From the NCBI RefSeq assembly GCF_000192435.1, contig NZ_AEUD01000001.1:395823-459822 (forward strand): a stretch of DNA of 64,000 nucleotides, given 5' to 3'. Below, in pieces: positions 17,731 through 26,533 of this stretch. This DNA is from Gordonia neofelifaecis NRRL B-59395 (lineage in GTDB: Bacteria > Actinomycetota > Actinomycetes > Mycobacteriales > Mycobacteriaceae). How positions within the stretch are numbered: position 1 is the stretch's first letter; every line of letters starts with the position of its first letter. The position numbers and the translations under genes are program-made. The notes beneath the pieces are model-generated. The model had not been told where the DNA came from. It saw only the letters and a list, made by a program, of their open reading frames with translations, and did not search any database.

Positions 17731-18750
17731 ATGATCGAGGACGTCCACGGCGTCGCGCAGCACGCCGCGACGGGTGCGCTCCCGACGGTCGACCAGGTGC
17801 GAGCGTTGATCGCCGCGGCGCACGACCGCTACGCCGGATTGTCGGAAGGCGTTGTCGCCGACTACATTCCGGCGCTGGCTCAGGCGGACCCGGATCTGTT
17901 CGGACTCTCACTGGCGGCGGCGAACGGACAGATGGTCACCGCCGGCGACGTCGACGTCGCGTTCTCGATTCAGTCCATCTCGAAGGCGTTCGTCTTCGCG
18001 CTGCTGGTCGACGACCTCGGCCGCGACGCCGTCTTCGACGCCATCGGCGTCAACAACACCGGTATGCCGTTCAACTCGGTGGTCGCCGTGGAGATGAACA
18101 ACGGCGCCCCGATGAACCCGATGGTCAACGCCGGGGCCATCGCCACCAGCGGGCTCATCTCGGGAATCGACGGCGCGGCGAAATGGCAGCGCATCCGGGA
18201 CGGGCTGTCGGCGTTCGCGGGTCGAGCTCTCGAACTCGACGACGAGGTGTATCGCTCCGAGGCGGCGAACAACCAGCGCAACGCGGCGATCGCGCATCTG
18301 CTCGCCAGTTACGGCCGCCTGGCGGGCGACCCCGAGGACATCGTCGACGCGTACACCCGCCAGTGCTCGCTGAGTGTCACCGCGAACGACCTGGCGATCA
18401 TGGGAGCCACGCTGGCCGACGACGGCATCAACCCGATCAGCGGCGAGCGCGTGGTGTCCGGCCAGGCCTGCCGCGACACCCTCGCGGTCCTCGCCTCGTG
18501 CGGCATGTACGAACGATCCGGTGAATGGCTGTTCGAGATCGGGCTCCCCGCCAAGTCGGGCGTGTCGGGCGGCATCGTGTCGATCGCGCCTGGGAAGGGG
18601 GCGGTGGGCTCGTACTCGCCGCCGCTCGATCCGGCGGGCAACAGCGTGCGCGGGCAGCGGGCCTGCGCGTATCTCTCCCGTGTGCTCGGACTGAATCTAT
18701 TCGCCTCCTCGGTCCACACGAAGGTGGGCCGGACGAGTGCCGGACGCTGA
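17731..18750 (+). CDS. glsA: glutaminase A
   Basis: 339 residues from the ATG at 17731, with GAGGAGGAG upstream. It belongs to the serine-dependent beta-lactamase-like glutaminases: FSIQSISKAF carries the Ser82-x-x-Lys85 catalytic pair, and MPFNSVVAVEMNNGAPMNPMVNAGAI and YRSEAANNQRNAA are strongly conserved. It converts L-glutamine to glutamate and ammonia in the cytoplasm. Full length, with no extra STAS or ankyrin domain. Confidence 0.93.
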   Translation: MIEDVHGVAQHAATGALPTVDQVRALIAAAHDRYAGLSEGVVADYIPALAQADPDLFGLSLAAANGQMVTAGDVDVAFSIQSISKAFVFALLVDDLGRDAVFDAIGVNNTGMPFNSVVAVEMNNGAPMNPMVNAGAIATSGLISGIDGAAKWQRIRDGLSAFAGRALELDDEVYRSEAANNQRNAAIAHLLASYGRLAGDPEDIVDAYTRQCSLSVTANDLAIMGATLADDGINPISGERVVSGQACRDTLAVLASCGMYERSGEWLFEIGLPAKSGVSGGIVSIAPGKGAVGSYSPPLDPAGNSVRGQRACAYLSRVLGLNLFASSVHTKVGRTSAGR

Positions 18751-18808
18751 CCGCCGGGCGGGCAGGCGGCCTCCGACGCCGATTCGCCGGACCACCTAGA
18801 CTGGTCTA

Positions 18809-20719
18809 GTGCCAGGCCGAATCCCCGATCGCGACATCGCCGCGATCCGTGAGCAGACGCGCATCGAAGACATCGTCGGAGACTATGTCACGCTGCGCCG
18901 GGCCGGTGCCGACCGCTTGACCGGGCTGTGCCCATTCCACGACGAGAAGACGCCGTCGTTCCACGTTCGCCCTCATCACGGCCATTTTCACTGCTTCGGC
19001 TGCGGAGAGGGCGGCGACGTCTACACGTTCCTGCAGAAGCTGGAGCACGTCAGCTTCGTCGAAGCCGTCGAGCAGTTGGCCGATCGGATCGGCTACACGA
19101 TCAACTACGAGGGCGGCGGTACCGCGATCAAGCGCGACCGCGGTACCCGCGCGCGACTGGTGGCCGCCAACGCCGCGGCGCAGAAGTACTACGCGGAGCA
19201 GCTCGCGACCCCGGATGCGCAGGTGGCACGGGACTTCCTCACCGAGCGCGGGTTCGACGGCAACGCGGCGGCGCACTTCGGGTGCGGGTACGCCCCCGCC
19301 GGCTGGGACACGATGACCAAGGCACTGCTGAAACAGGGCTTCCAGTTCTCCGAGTTGGAGGCGGCGGGCCTGTCGAAGCAGGGCCGGAAGGGGCCGATCG
19401 ACCGGTTCCACCGCAGGCTCCTCTGGCCGATCAGGAATCTCGGCGGCGACGTGATCGGCTTCGGTGCCCGCAAGCTGTTCGACGACGACAACCTCGGCAA
19501 GTACATGAACACGCCCGAGACCATGCTCTACAAGAAGTCGCAGGTGCTCTTCGGCCTCGATCTGGCCAAGCGCGACATCGCCAAGGGGCACCAGGTGGTG
19601 ATCGTCGAGGGATACACGGACGTGATGGCGATGCATCAGGCCGGTGTCACGACGGCGGTCGCCTCGTGTGGCACAGCGTTCGGCGAGGACCACCTCGCAC
19701 TGATTCGCAGGCTGATGATGGACGACTCGTACTTCCGCGGCGAGGTGATCTACACCTTCGACGGCGACGCGGCGGGTCAGGCGGCCGCGCTCAAGGCGTT
19801 CGAGGGCGAACAGTCCATCGCCGGACAGACGTTCGTCGCGGTGGCACCGGACGGCATGGACCCGTGCGAACTCCGGCAGCGCTCCGGGGATCCGGCGGTC
19901 CGCGATCTGATCGCGCGTCGAATCCCGATGTTCCAGTTCGCGATCAAGACGCTCATCGCACAGCAGAACCTCGACACAGCGGAGGGCCGGGTCGCCGCAC
20001 TTCGTGAGACGGTGCCCGTCGTCGCTCGCATCCGCGACGTCGCGCTCCGCGACGAGTACGCGCGGCAGCTCGCCGGATGGGTCGGCTGGGACGACGTCGC
20101 ACAAGTCCTCTCGCGGGTCCGCGGCGACGCCAAGCGATACGGGCGAGGCAAAGGCGGGCACTCGCGGCAGCAGAGCACGCGCAACCGGCCGGAGGCGATG
20201 TCGGCGCCGCCGACTGCGCGTCCGTTGCCGAACGATCCGCGCCTGTGGCCCCAGCGGGAGGCGCTGAAGGCTGCGCTGCAGTACCCGGCCATCGCCGGGA
20301 CCGTTTTCGATTCGCTGCCCGGCGAGTGCTTCACCGACCCGTCATATCTGGCGATCCGCGAGTCCATCGCGGCCGCCGGCGGAGCGGCGAGTGGACTCGG
20401 CGGGGCGGCGTGGGTGGACGCGGTGCATAACGGCGTGGTCGACGACCCCGCGGTCGCGCCGCTCGTGACCGAGCTCGCGGTGGAACCGCTTCCGGTGGAG
20501 GACGATCGCGTTCCGCAGTACATCTCCAGTGTGCTGGCGCGCTCCCAGGAGATCTGGGTCGGCTCGCAGATCGCGGACATCAAGTCGAAGCTGCGGCGGA
20601 TGTCGCCGGGCAATGATCCGGACGGATACAACGCGCTCTTCGGCGATCTCGTCGCACTCGAGGCGTATCGCCGGAGTCTGCTGGAACAGGCCTTCGACGC
20701 GGGTGCCGACGCCGTCTGA
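18809..20719 (+). CDS. dnaG: DNA primase DnaG
   Basis: 636 residues. The CHC2 zinc ribbon has Cys41, His44, Cys62 and Cys65 (LCPFHDEKTPSF and HCFGCGEGGD). The central TOPRIM catalytic domain shows VIVEGYTDVMA, ASCGTAF and YTFDGDAAGQAAA. The C-terminal DnaB-binding domain includes LRRMSPGNDPDGYNALFGDLVALEAYRRSLLEQA. It synthesises RNA primers at the replication fork. TAGACT (18797-18802) ends 6 nt before the GTG, suggesting a leaderless mRNA; the same bases form part of a small palindrome (CTAGAC-TG-GTCTAG). Confidence 0.95.
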   Translation: MPGRIPDRDIAAIREQTRIEDIVGDYVTLRRAGADRLTGLCPFHDEKTPSFHVRPHHGHFHCFGCGEGGDVYTFLQKLEHVSFVEAVEQLADRIGYTINYEGGGTAIKRDRGTRARLVAANAAAQKYYAEQLATPDAQVARDFLTERGFDGNAAAHFGCGYAPAGWDTMTKALLKQGFQFSELEAAGLSKQGRKGPIDRFHRRLLWPIRNLGGDVIGFGARKLFDDDNLGKYMNTPETMLYKKSQVLFGLDLAKRDIAKGHQVVIVEGYTDVMAMHQAGVTTAVASCGTAFGEDHLALIRRLMMDDSYFRGEVIYTFDGDAAGQAAALKAFEGEQSIAGQTFVAVAPDGMDPCELRQRSGDPAVRDLIARRIPMFQFAIKTLIAQQNLDTAEGRVAALRETVPVVARIRDVALRDEYARQLAGWVGWDDVAQVLSRVRGDAKRYGRGKGGHSRQQSTRNRPEAMSAPPTARPLPNDPRLWPQREALKAALQYPAIAGTVFDSLPGECFTDPSYLAIRESIAAAGGAASGLGGAAWVDAVHNGVVDDPAVAPLVTELAVEPLPVEDDRVPQYISSVLARSQEIWVGSQIADIKSKLRRMSPGNDPDGYNALFGDLVALEAYRRSLLEQAFDAGADAV

Positions 20720-20859
20720 GTGATCCGGTCGTTCGACTGCGGAACTTCGTGACGCAAAAGCGATCCCGGGTTTCGGCGAGTTAACCTCCGTCGGCCGCAT
20801 CGCGCATCGTAATGTGAACTTCTGCTCGGGACGTCGATCGCGAGCGGAGAGGAAAGCGC

Positions 20860-22866
20860 ATGCCGCAGGTTGTGAAGGGCTCGATCCGCGAACTGACCAC
20901 CCGCGGCATCATCCTGGGTGGGCTGATCACCTTGGTCTTCACCGCCGCCAACGTCTACCTCGGCCTCAAGGTCGGCCTCACCTTCGCCACCGCGATTCCG
21001 GCGGCGGTCATCTCGATGTCGGTGCTCCGGTACTTCCAGGATCACACGATCATGGAGAACAACATCGTTCAGACGATCGCATCGGCCGCGGGAACGCTGT
21101 CGGCGATCATCTTCGTGCTCCCCGGCCTGATCATGATCGGCTGGTGGTCGGGCTTCCCATACTGGCTGACGGTGGCGGTGTGCGCCCTGGGCGGCATTCT
21201 CGGCGTGATGTACTCGATCCCGCTGCGGCGTGCCCTCGTCACCGGATCCGATCTGCCGTACCCCGAAGGCGTGGCCGCGGCTGAGGTGCTGAAGGTCGGG
21301 GACCAGGACGCCGACGACCCCGAGGCGACCGACTCGAACCGCGGCGGGATGCGGGCGATCGTCGTCGGTGCGGTCGGTGCGGCGATCTTCGCGTTGCTGG
21401 GGTCGCTGAAGCTGATCTCGACCAATGTCGCGTTCGCCTTCCGCGTCGGTTCGGGCGCGACCATGATGGGCGCCGGCCTGTCGATGGCGCTGATCGGTGT
21501 CGGGCACCTGGTCGGCATCGGCGTCGGTATCGCGATGCTGGTCGGCTTGGTGATCTCGTTCTTCGTGATGCTGCCGATCCGCACCTGGGACGAGGTGCCG
21601 GCGAGCGGCGATCTGCTCGACTTCGTCAACAAGGTCTTCAGCGACGACGTGCGCATGGTCGGTGCCGGCGCCATCGCGGTGGCCGCGGTGTGGACCCTGC
21701 TCACGGTGATCGGACCGATCGTCCGCGGCATCGTCGAAGCGGCCGCGAGCGCCCGCACTCGAAAGGCGGGCACGGTCGTCGACGTGACCGAGCGCGACAT
21801 CCCGATCCAGTACGTCGGCATCACCATCCTGGTGGTGCTCATTCCTATCGGCTGGCTGCTGTGGGACTTCATGAAGGACACGGCGCTCGTCGGCAGCGCG
21901 GCAGGCATCCTCGTCGTGACGATCATCTTCGTCTTCGTGATCGGTCTCGTCGTCGCGGCGGTCTGCGGCTATATGGCGGGGCTCATCGGTTCGTCGAACA
22001 GCCCGATCTCCGGCGTCGGCGTCCTCGTCGTGCTGAGTGCGGCACTGCTCATCAAGGTGACGCACGGACCGGCCGACAGCGCCGATCAGACCGAGGCGCT
22101 GATCGCGTACACGCTCTTCACCTCGGCGGTGGTCTTCGGCGTCGCGACCATCTCGAACGACAATCTGCAGGACCTCAAGACCGGTCAGCTGGTCGGGGCG
22201 ACCCCGTGGAAGCAGCAGGTCGCACTGGTGATCGGCGTGCTCTTCGGCTCCGCGGTGATTCCGCCGATCCTCAGTCTGATGAACACCGCCTTCGGGTTCC
22301 AGGGCGCCCCCGGTGCCTCCGACAACGCGCTCGCCGCACCGCAGGCCGCCCTGCTCTCGACCCTGGCGAAGGGTGTCTTCGGCGGCGACCTCAACTGGGC
22401 GCTCATCGGAGTCGGCGCGGCGATCGGCGCGGGTGTGATCGCCGTCGACGAGACGCTCAAGCGCACCACGAAGAACCTCCGGCTGCCGCCGCTCGCGGTC
22501 GGCATGGGCATGTACCTGCCGATGTCGCTGACCCTGATCATCCCGATCGGTGCGTTCATCGGCCGCTACTACGACAAGTGGGCGATGAGTGACCCGCTCA
22601 ACGGCGAGCGCAAGAAGCGGCTCGGCGTTCTGCTGGCGACCGGCCTGATCGTCGGCGAGAGCATTTACGGAGTCATCTCCGCGGGCGTGATCGCCGCGAC
22701 CGGAGATGAGGAGCCGATCGCGATCATCGGCGACGGCCTCGGCAACTGGATGCAGGTGATCGGCGTCGTGGTGTTCGTGCTGATGCTCACCGCGATGTAC
22801 GGGTACGTCAAGCGCATCGGGTCCGACGACGGCCCCGCCGCGACCGCGGTGCAGAGCAGGAAGTAG
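20860..22866 (+). CDS. OPT-family oligopeptide/metal-chelate transporter
   Basis: 668 residues with about 15 hydrophobic segments. It opens with LTTRGIILGGLITLVFTAANVYLGLKVGLTFATAIPAAVISM, a hallmark of the bacterial OPT branch, and contains GLIGSSNSPISGVGVL and LPYPEGVAAAEVLK. These inner-membrane proton-coupled carriers import short peptides or siderophore-like chelates. RBS GGAGAGGAAAG upstream. The 140-bp gap after dnaG presumably holds its own promoter. Confidence 0.9.
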   Translation: MPQVVKGSIRELTTRGIILGGLITLVFTAANVYLGLKVGLTFATAIPAAVISMSVLRYFQDHTIMENNIVQTIASAAGTLSAIIFVLPGLIMIGWWSGFPYWLTVAVCALGGILGVMYSIPLRRALVTGSDLPYPEGVAAAEVLKVGDQDADDPEATDSNRGGMRAIVVGAVGAAIFALLGSLKLISTNVAFAFRVGSGATMMGAGLSMALIGVGHLVGIGVGIAMLVGLVISFFVMLPIRTWDEVPASGDLLDFVNKVFSDDVRMVGAGAIAVAAVWTLLTVIGPIVRGIVEAAASARTRKAGTVVDVTERDIPIQYVGITILVVLIPIGWLLWDFMKDTALVGSAAGILVVTIIFVFVIGLVVAAVCGYMAGLIGSSNSPISGVGVLVVLSAALLIKVTHGPADSADQTEALIAYTLFTSAVVFGVATISNDNLQDLKTGQLVGATPWKQQVALVIGVLFGSAVIPPILSLMNTAFGFQGAPGASDNALAAPQAALLSTLAKGVFGGDLNWALIGVGAAIGAGVIAVDETLKRTTKNLRLPPLAVGMGMYLPMSLTLIIPIGAFIGRYYDKWAMSDPLNGERKKRLGVLLATGLIVGESIYGVISAGVIAATGDEEPIAIIGDGLGNWMQVIGVVVFVLMLTAMYGYVKRIGSDDGPAATAVQSRK

Positions 22867-22904
22867 GGGCGGGTAACCTCTTTCTCCGAGCCGACCGCGG
22901 CTCG

Positions 22905-22978
22905 GGGGCGATAGCTCAGTCGGTTAGAGCCGCTGACTCATAATCAGCTGGTCGCGGGTTCGAGCCCCGCTCGCCCCA
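22905..22978 (+). tRNA. tRNA with CAT anticodon (elongator Met or Ile2)
   Basis: 74 nt. The acceptor stem GGGGCGA pairs with TCGCCCC, the discriminator base is A, and CCA is not encoded. The D-arm (AGCTCAGTCGGTTAGAGC), the anticodon arm GCTGA-CTCATAA-TCAGC and the T-arm GCGGG-TTCGAGC-CCCGC are all complete. CAT can be elongator methionine or, after lysidine modification, isoleucine; I cannot separate these by eye. Confidence 0.93.
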
Positions 22979-22997
22979 CTATTTGCGCCGCCGGTAC

Positions 22998-23690
22998 CTA
23001 CGCCCGCGTCACGCCCACGGACGGCAGGAAGAAGTATGAGGTCTTGCCTCGCTTCACCGTTCCGTAGACGGCGCAGAACACGACGCCTTCGCCGGTGTCG
23101 ACCAGCCCGCCGCGAACGCCGTTCGACGGGACGATGCGAAGGGCCCGCTTCAGGCGGGAGACGGTGCCCGCGTACATCGTCGGTGGAATCGGCGCGGCCT
23201 TGACTCGTCGGGTGACGGCGTCGATGACGGTGTCGGTGAGTCCGGCGAGGGGAGCGCCGAGACCGCCGCGCAGCGTGGTGGCGTTGAACCACGCGACGTG
23301 GACTCCGGACTTGTCGCCGAAGTCGGCGAACACGCCGACCGGTAGGAATCCGTACAGGATCTCGCCGCCTCGGACGGCGTTCACGCTCACGTTGGCGATG
23401 GTGAGGTTGCCGATCCCCGGCGTGTACGGTCCGGCGACGGCCCCGCCGACGGCGACGGGGAAGGTGAGGTCCGTGCTCAGTCCGACCGTCGGGGTGAAGG
23501 TCGTGATGCCGAGTTGGCGTAGGAGTCGATTCGCGGCTTCCACACCGTCGACGGGGACCGGAGCAGACTGCGCCCGGATCGGGATGGTCAGCGAACGGGA
23601 GGCGGCGTCCGTCGCCCGGGTGACGAGGGCCGTCGACTGCTGCGCCACACCTGCAACGCTTTTCCGGCCTCGGTCTGCTAGCGAAGTCAC
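22998..23690 (-). CDS. conserved hypothetical protein of mycolic-acid bacteria
   Basis: About 230 residues from the GTG at 23690; a TTG five codons upstream (23705) is the alternative. A TACCGT hexamer on the minus strand (23697-23702) ends 6 nt before the GTG, favouring it and a leaderless mRNA. The sequence is beta-rich with alanine and threonine and has no catalytic motif I recognise (GGEILYGFLPVGVFADFGD, GEGVVFCAVYGTVKRGKTSY). It has no clear signal peptide. Convergent with the tRNA. Confidence 0.6.
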   Translation of the reverse strand: MTSLADRGRKSVAGVAQQSTALVTRATDAASRSLTIPIRAQSAPVPVDGVEAANRLLRQLGITTFTPTVGLSTDLTFPVAVGGAVAGPYTPGIGNLTIANVSVNAVRGGEILYGFLPVGVFADFGDKSGVHVAWFNATTLRGGLGAPLAGLTDTVIDAVTRRVKAAPIPPTMYAGTVSRLKRALRIVPSNGVRGGLVDTGEGVVFCAVYGTVKRGKTSYFFLPSVGVTRA

Positions 23691-23826
23691 AGGTGAACGG
23701 TACAACGTTCATTGGCACAATCGAAGTGGCGCGGACCGAATGCAGTCGTGGTCACAGTGCCTGCGGCGCACCAGGTGTCCGACGGCTGCGGGTGCCTCGC
23801 GGCGTCGGGCGTGACAACGTAGAGGC

Positions 23827-25023
23827 ATGGTCATGATCGGCAGGCGAGAGTTGGCGGATCCACTCGCGTTCCCGAACCTCTCGCGTCGATCCGTGATCGG
23901 CGACGCGGCGGTCGGATTCGTGCTGCTGGTGCTGATGGTGGCGGTGTCGTCCGGGCTGAGCACCACCGTTCAGATCGCCAGCCTGCTGATCGGTCTGGCG
24001 GTGATGTGCCGGCGAGTGACGCCGTCGCTGATGATGACGCTCGCGGTCGCGTCGGCGGTGCTGCAGGTGGTCACCTACGACGTCGCCGTGGGTGCGTGCC
24101 TGCTGTACTCGGTGCTGTACTACACGGCCGGCAATCACCCGAACGCACTGGTGCGCCGCGGGTCGTTCGTCGTCGCCGCGGTCGGATCGTTGGTCGCGGC
24201 GTGGGTGTATCCGCGGTCGTCGGCCTGGGGTGCGGCAGACGAGAGCGCGACGCTGCTCGCGTACCTGATGACCTTCCTCGGCATCGCGGTCCTGCTGGTC
24301 GGCAGTTGGACGTTCGGCTTCATCCGCTATCAGCGGCACAGCGTGGAGCAGGCGCGGATCGCCGAGCAGATGTCCGAGCTGGAACGACGGCGTCTGCTCG
24401 ACCTCTACGACGAGCAAGCGGCGCGGTCGAGTCTGGCGCGCGACATGCACGACGTGGTCGCGCACTCCCTCGCGGTGGTGGTGGCGCAGGCCGAGGGTGC
24501 GCGGTTCACGCTCGACTCCAGCCCGGAGGCGGCGAAGGAGGCGCTCGGAGTCATCGCCGACACCGCGCGACAGGCGCTCGCCGACGTCCGAGGAGTGCTC
24601 GAGGAACTGCGCAGCACCGAGTCGACCGCCGACCACACCCGAACCGACCGGGATCAGCTCTACGCCCGGATGCGGGCTGCGGGAATGACCTTGCAGACCA
24701 CCGAGATCGGCGACGCCGACACCGTCTCGCCGCTCAGCGTGCGGGTCGCCTTCGCGGTCCTCACCGAATCGCTGACCAATGCGCTGAAGTACGGCGATCT
24801 GGCCCGCCCGGTGGAGGTGCGGCAGGACTGGACCGACGGATGCCGGCTCACGGTCGCGAACGCGTTGTCGGACAAGCCGTTGGCGCCGGGCGGGGCCGGA
24901 CACGGGATCGTCGGGATGGTCGAGAGGGCCGAGCTCGCCGGCGGTACGCTGACCAGCGCAGCCGTCGACGGTCGGTGGCTCGTCGAGCTCGTCGTCCCCG
25001 CACGTCCGGAAGGACCCGCATGA
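23827..25023 (+). CDS. sensor histidine kinase (HisKA_3/NarL-partner type)
   Basis: 398 residues. About four to five transmembrane segments fill residues 28-168, followed by a coiled dimerisation helix. The phosphorylation site is His208 in RDMHDVVAHSL. The ATPase part shows VLTESLTNALKYG (N box) and GGAGHGIVGMVERAELAGG (G box). It phosphorylates the response regulator encoded next, whose ATG overlaps this stop. No extracellular sensor domain of any size is present, so it probably senses within the membrane, as kinases next to drug exporters often do. Confidence 0.9.
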   Translation: MVMIGRRELADPLAFPNLSRRSVIGDAAVGFVLLVLMVAVSSGLSTTVQIASLLIGLAVMCRRVTPSLMMTLAVASAVLQVVTYDVAVGACLLYSVLYYTAGNHPNALVRRGSFVVAAVGSLVAAWVYPRSSAWGAADESATLLAYLMTFLGIAVLLVGSWTFGFIRYQRHSVEQARIAEQMSELERRRLLDLYDEQAARSSLARDMHDVVAHSLAVVVAQAEGARFTLDSSPEAAKEALGVIADTARQALADVRGVLEELRSTESTADHTRTDRDQLYARMRAAGMTLQTTEIGDADTVSPLSVRVAFAVLTESLTNALKYGDLARPVEVRQDWTDGCRLTVANALSDKPLAPGGAGHGIVGMVERAELAGGTLTSAAVDGRWLVELVVPARPEGPA

Positions 25024-25661
25024 TCCGCGTCGCCCTCGTCGACGACCAGCCCCTGTTCCGCGGCGGCATCGCGATGATCCTGGAGAGTCAGCCGGATGTC
25101 GACGTGGTCGCGCAGGAGTCGTCGGCGCTGAATCTCGCCGATCTGGTGAAGACCGCGTCGCCCGACGTGATCCTGATGGACGTGCGGATGCCGGGTATCG
25201 ACGGCATCACCGCGACGCGTCAGCTGATCGCGGACTTCGGGGCGGCCGCGCCGAAGGTGCTGGTGCTCACCACTTTCGACGTCGACGAGGCTGCGGCCAG
25301 GGCGATTCAGGCCGGCGCGAGCGGATTCGTGCTGAAGGACGCACAGCCGGAGTTCCTGCTCGCCTCCGTGCGGGCAGTGGCCGACGGCAGCCAGGTGGTC
25401 GCCGCGTCGGCGACGCGGCAGCTGTTCGAGCGGCACGGCAGCCGGAACGCCGATCCGGGACCCGAGTACGACACGCTCACCGCGCGGGAACGGGAGATTC
25501 TGGTCCGCGCCGCGAGCGGCCTCTCGAACGCGGAGATCGCCTCGGCCGAGTTCCTGTCGGAGGCGACGGTGAAGACCCACGTCTCCCGGATCCTCGCGAA
25601 GCTGTCACTGCGAGACCGCGTGCAACTGGTGGTGTACGCGTACGAGCACGGGCTGGTGTGA
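25020..25661 (+). CDS. NarL/FixJ-type response regulator
   Basis: 213 residues from the ATG at 25020, coupled to the kinase by an ATGA overlap. The receiver domain has Asp8/Asp9 and the phospho-acceptor Asp54 (VILMDVRMPG), Thr in VLTTFD and Lys in VLKDAQPE. The LuxR-type HTH at the C-terminus reads TAREREILVRAASGLSNAEIA and EATVKTHVSRILAKLSLRDR. It probably controls the ABC exporter starting 108 bp downstream. Confidence 0.93.
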   Translation: MIRVALVDDQPLFRGGIAMILESQPDVDVVAQESSALNLADLVKTASPDVILMDVRMPGIDGITATRQLIADFGAAAPKVLVLTTFDVDEAAARAIQAGASGFVLKDAQPEFLLASVRAVADGSQVVAASATRQLFERHGSRNADPGPEYDTLTAREREILVRAASGLSNAEIASAEFLSEATVKTHVSRILAKLSLRDRVQLVVYAYEHGLV

Positions 25662-25768
25662 CGGGCGGCGTACTACTTCAGGATGATGCCGCCACCGACT
25701 GCGGGATGAGGTGAATTGCGTCTGGCGGCCGACGCGAACGAGCAGGTCGCAGCCATAGCGTTGACGCC

Positions 25769-26533
25769 ATGAACGCAAACGAGATCAGCACCGAGCCAGC
25801 CGTCGTGATGCGCCACGTGTCCCGTGTCTACGGCGATCCCGCGAACCCCGTCCACGCGCTGCGCGATGTGTCCGTCGACATCCGCCGCCGTGAGTTCACC
25901 GCGATCATGGGTCCGTCGGGGTCGGGCAAGTCGACCCTGATGAACGTGATGGCAGGGCTCGACGAGGCGACCTCCGGTCAGATCTGGCTCGGAGGCACAC
26001 CGATCGTCGGACTCGACGACACCGCCCGGACCGTCCTGCGCCGCACGAGCATCGGCTTCATCTTCCAGTCGTTCAACCTCATCCCGACGCTGACCGCCGA
26101 GGAGAACATCCGTCTCCCGTTCGTCCTCGCCGGTCACAAGCCCGACGCGGTGCAGCAGGCGTGGATCGCCCATCTCGTCGGCTCGCTGGGCCTGCGCGAC
26201 CGGCTCGACCATCTGCCCTCGCAGCTCTCGGGCGGCCAGCAGCAGCGGGTCGCGATCGTCCGGGCGCTGGCGGGCAAGCCGACGATGATTCTGGCGGACG
26301 AGCCGACCGGGGCCCTCGACACGCGTACCAGCCGCGAAGTCCTCACGTTGCTGACGACGGCCGCGCGCGAGTACGGGCAGGGCATCGCGATGGTCACCCA
26401 CGATCCGGTCGCCGCCTCGTACGCCGACCGCATCCTGGTCTTGGCCGACGGCCAGATCGTCGGGGAGTACTGCGGACTCGACCCGCACCAGATCTCCGAC
26501 CTCCTCATCAACCTGCAGGGGGTGGCGGCATGA
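25769..26533 (+). CDS. ABC transporter ATPase (MacB/LolD-like)
   Basis: 254 residues. Walker A GPSGSGKST, Q-loop FIFQSFNLIPTLTAEEN, signature LSGGQQQRVAIVRAL and Walker B MILADEPTGALD are intact. It powers the FtsX-type permease it overlaps (ATGA). Type VII ABC systems act as mechanotransducers or exporters of antimicrobial peptides and lipoproteins. TAGCGT (25756-25761) ends 7 nt before the ATG, so it may be leaderless. Likely regulated by the upstream two-component system. Confidence 0.92.
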   Translation: MNANEISTEPAVVMRHVSRVYGDPANPVHALRDVSVDIRRREFTAIMGPSGSGKSTLMNVMAGLDEATSGQIWLGGTPIVGLDDTARTVLRRTSIGFIFQSFNLIPTLTAEENIRLPFVLAGHKPDAVQQAWIAHLVGSLGLRDRLDHLPSQLSGGQQQRVAIVRALAGKPTMILADEPTGALDTRTSREVLTLLTTAAREYGQGIAMVTHDPVAASYADRILVLADGQIVGEYCGLDPHQISDLLINLQGVAA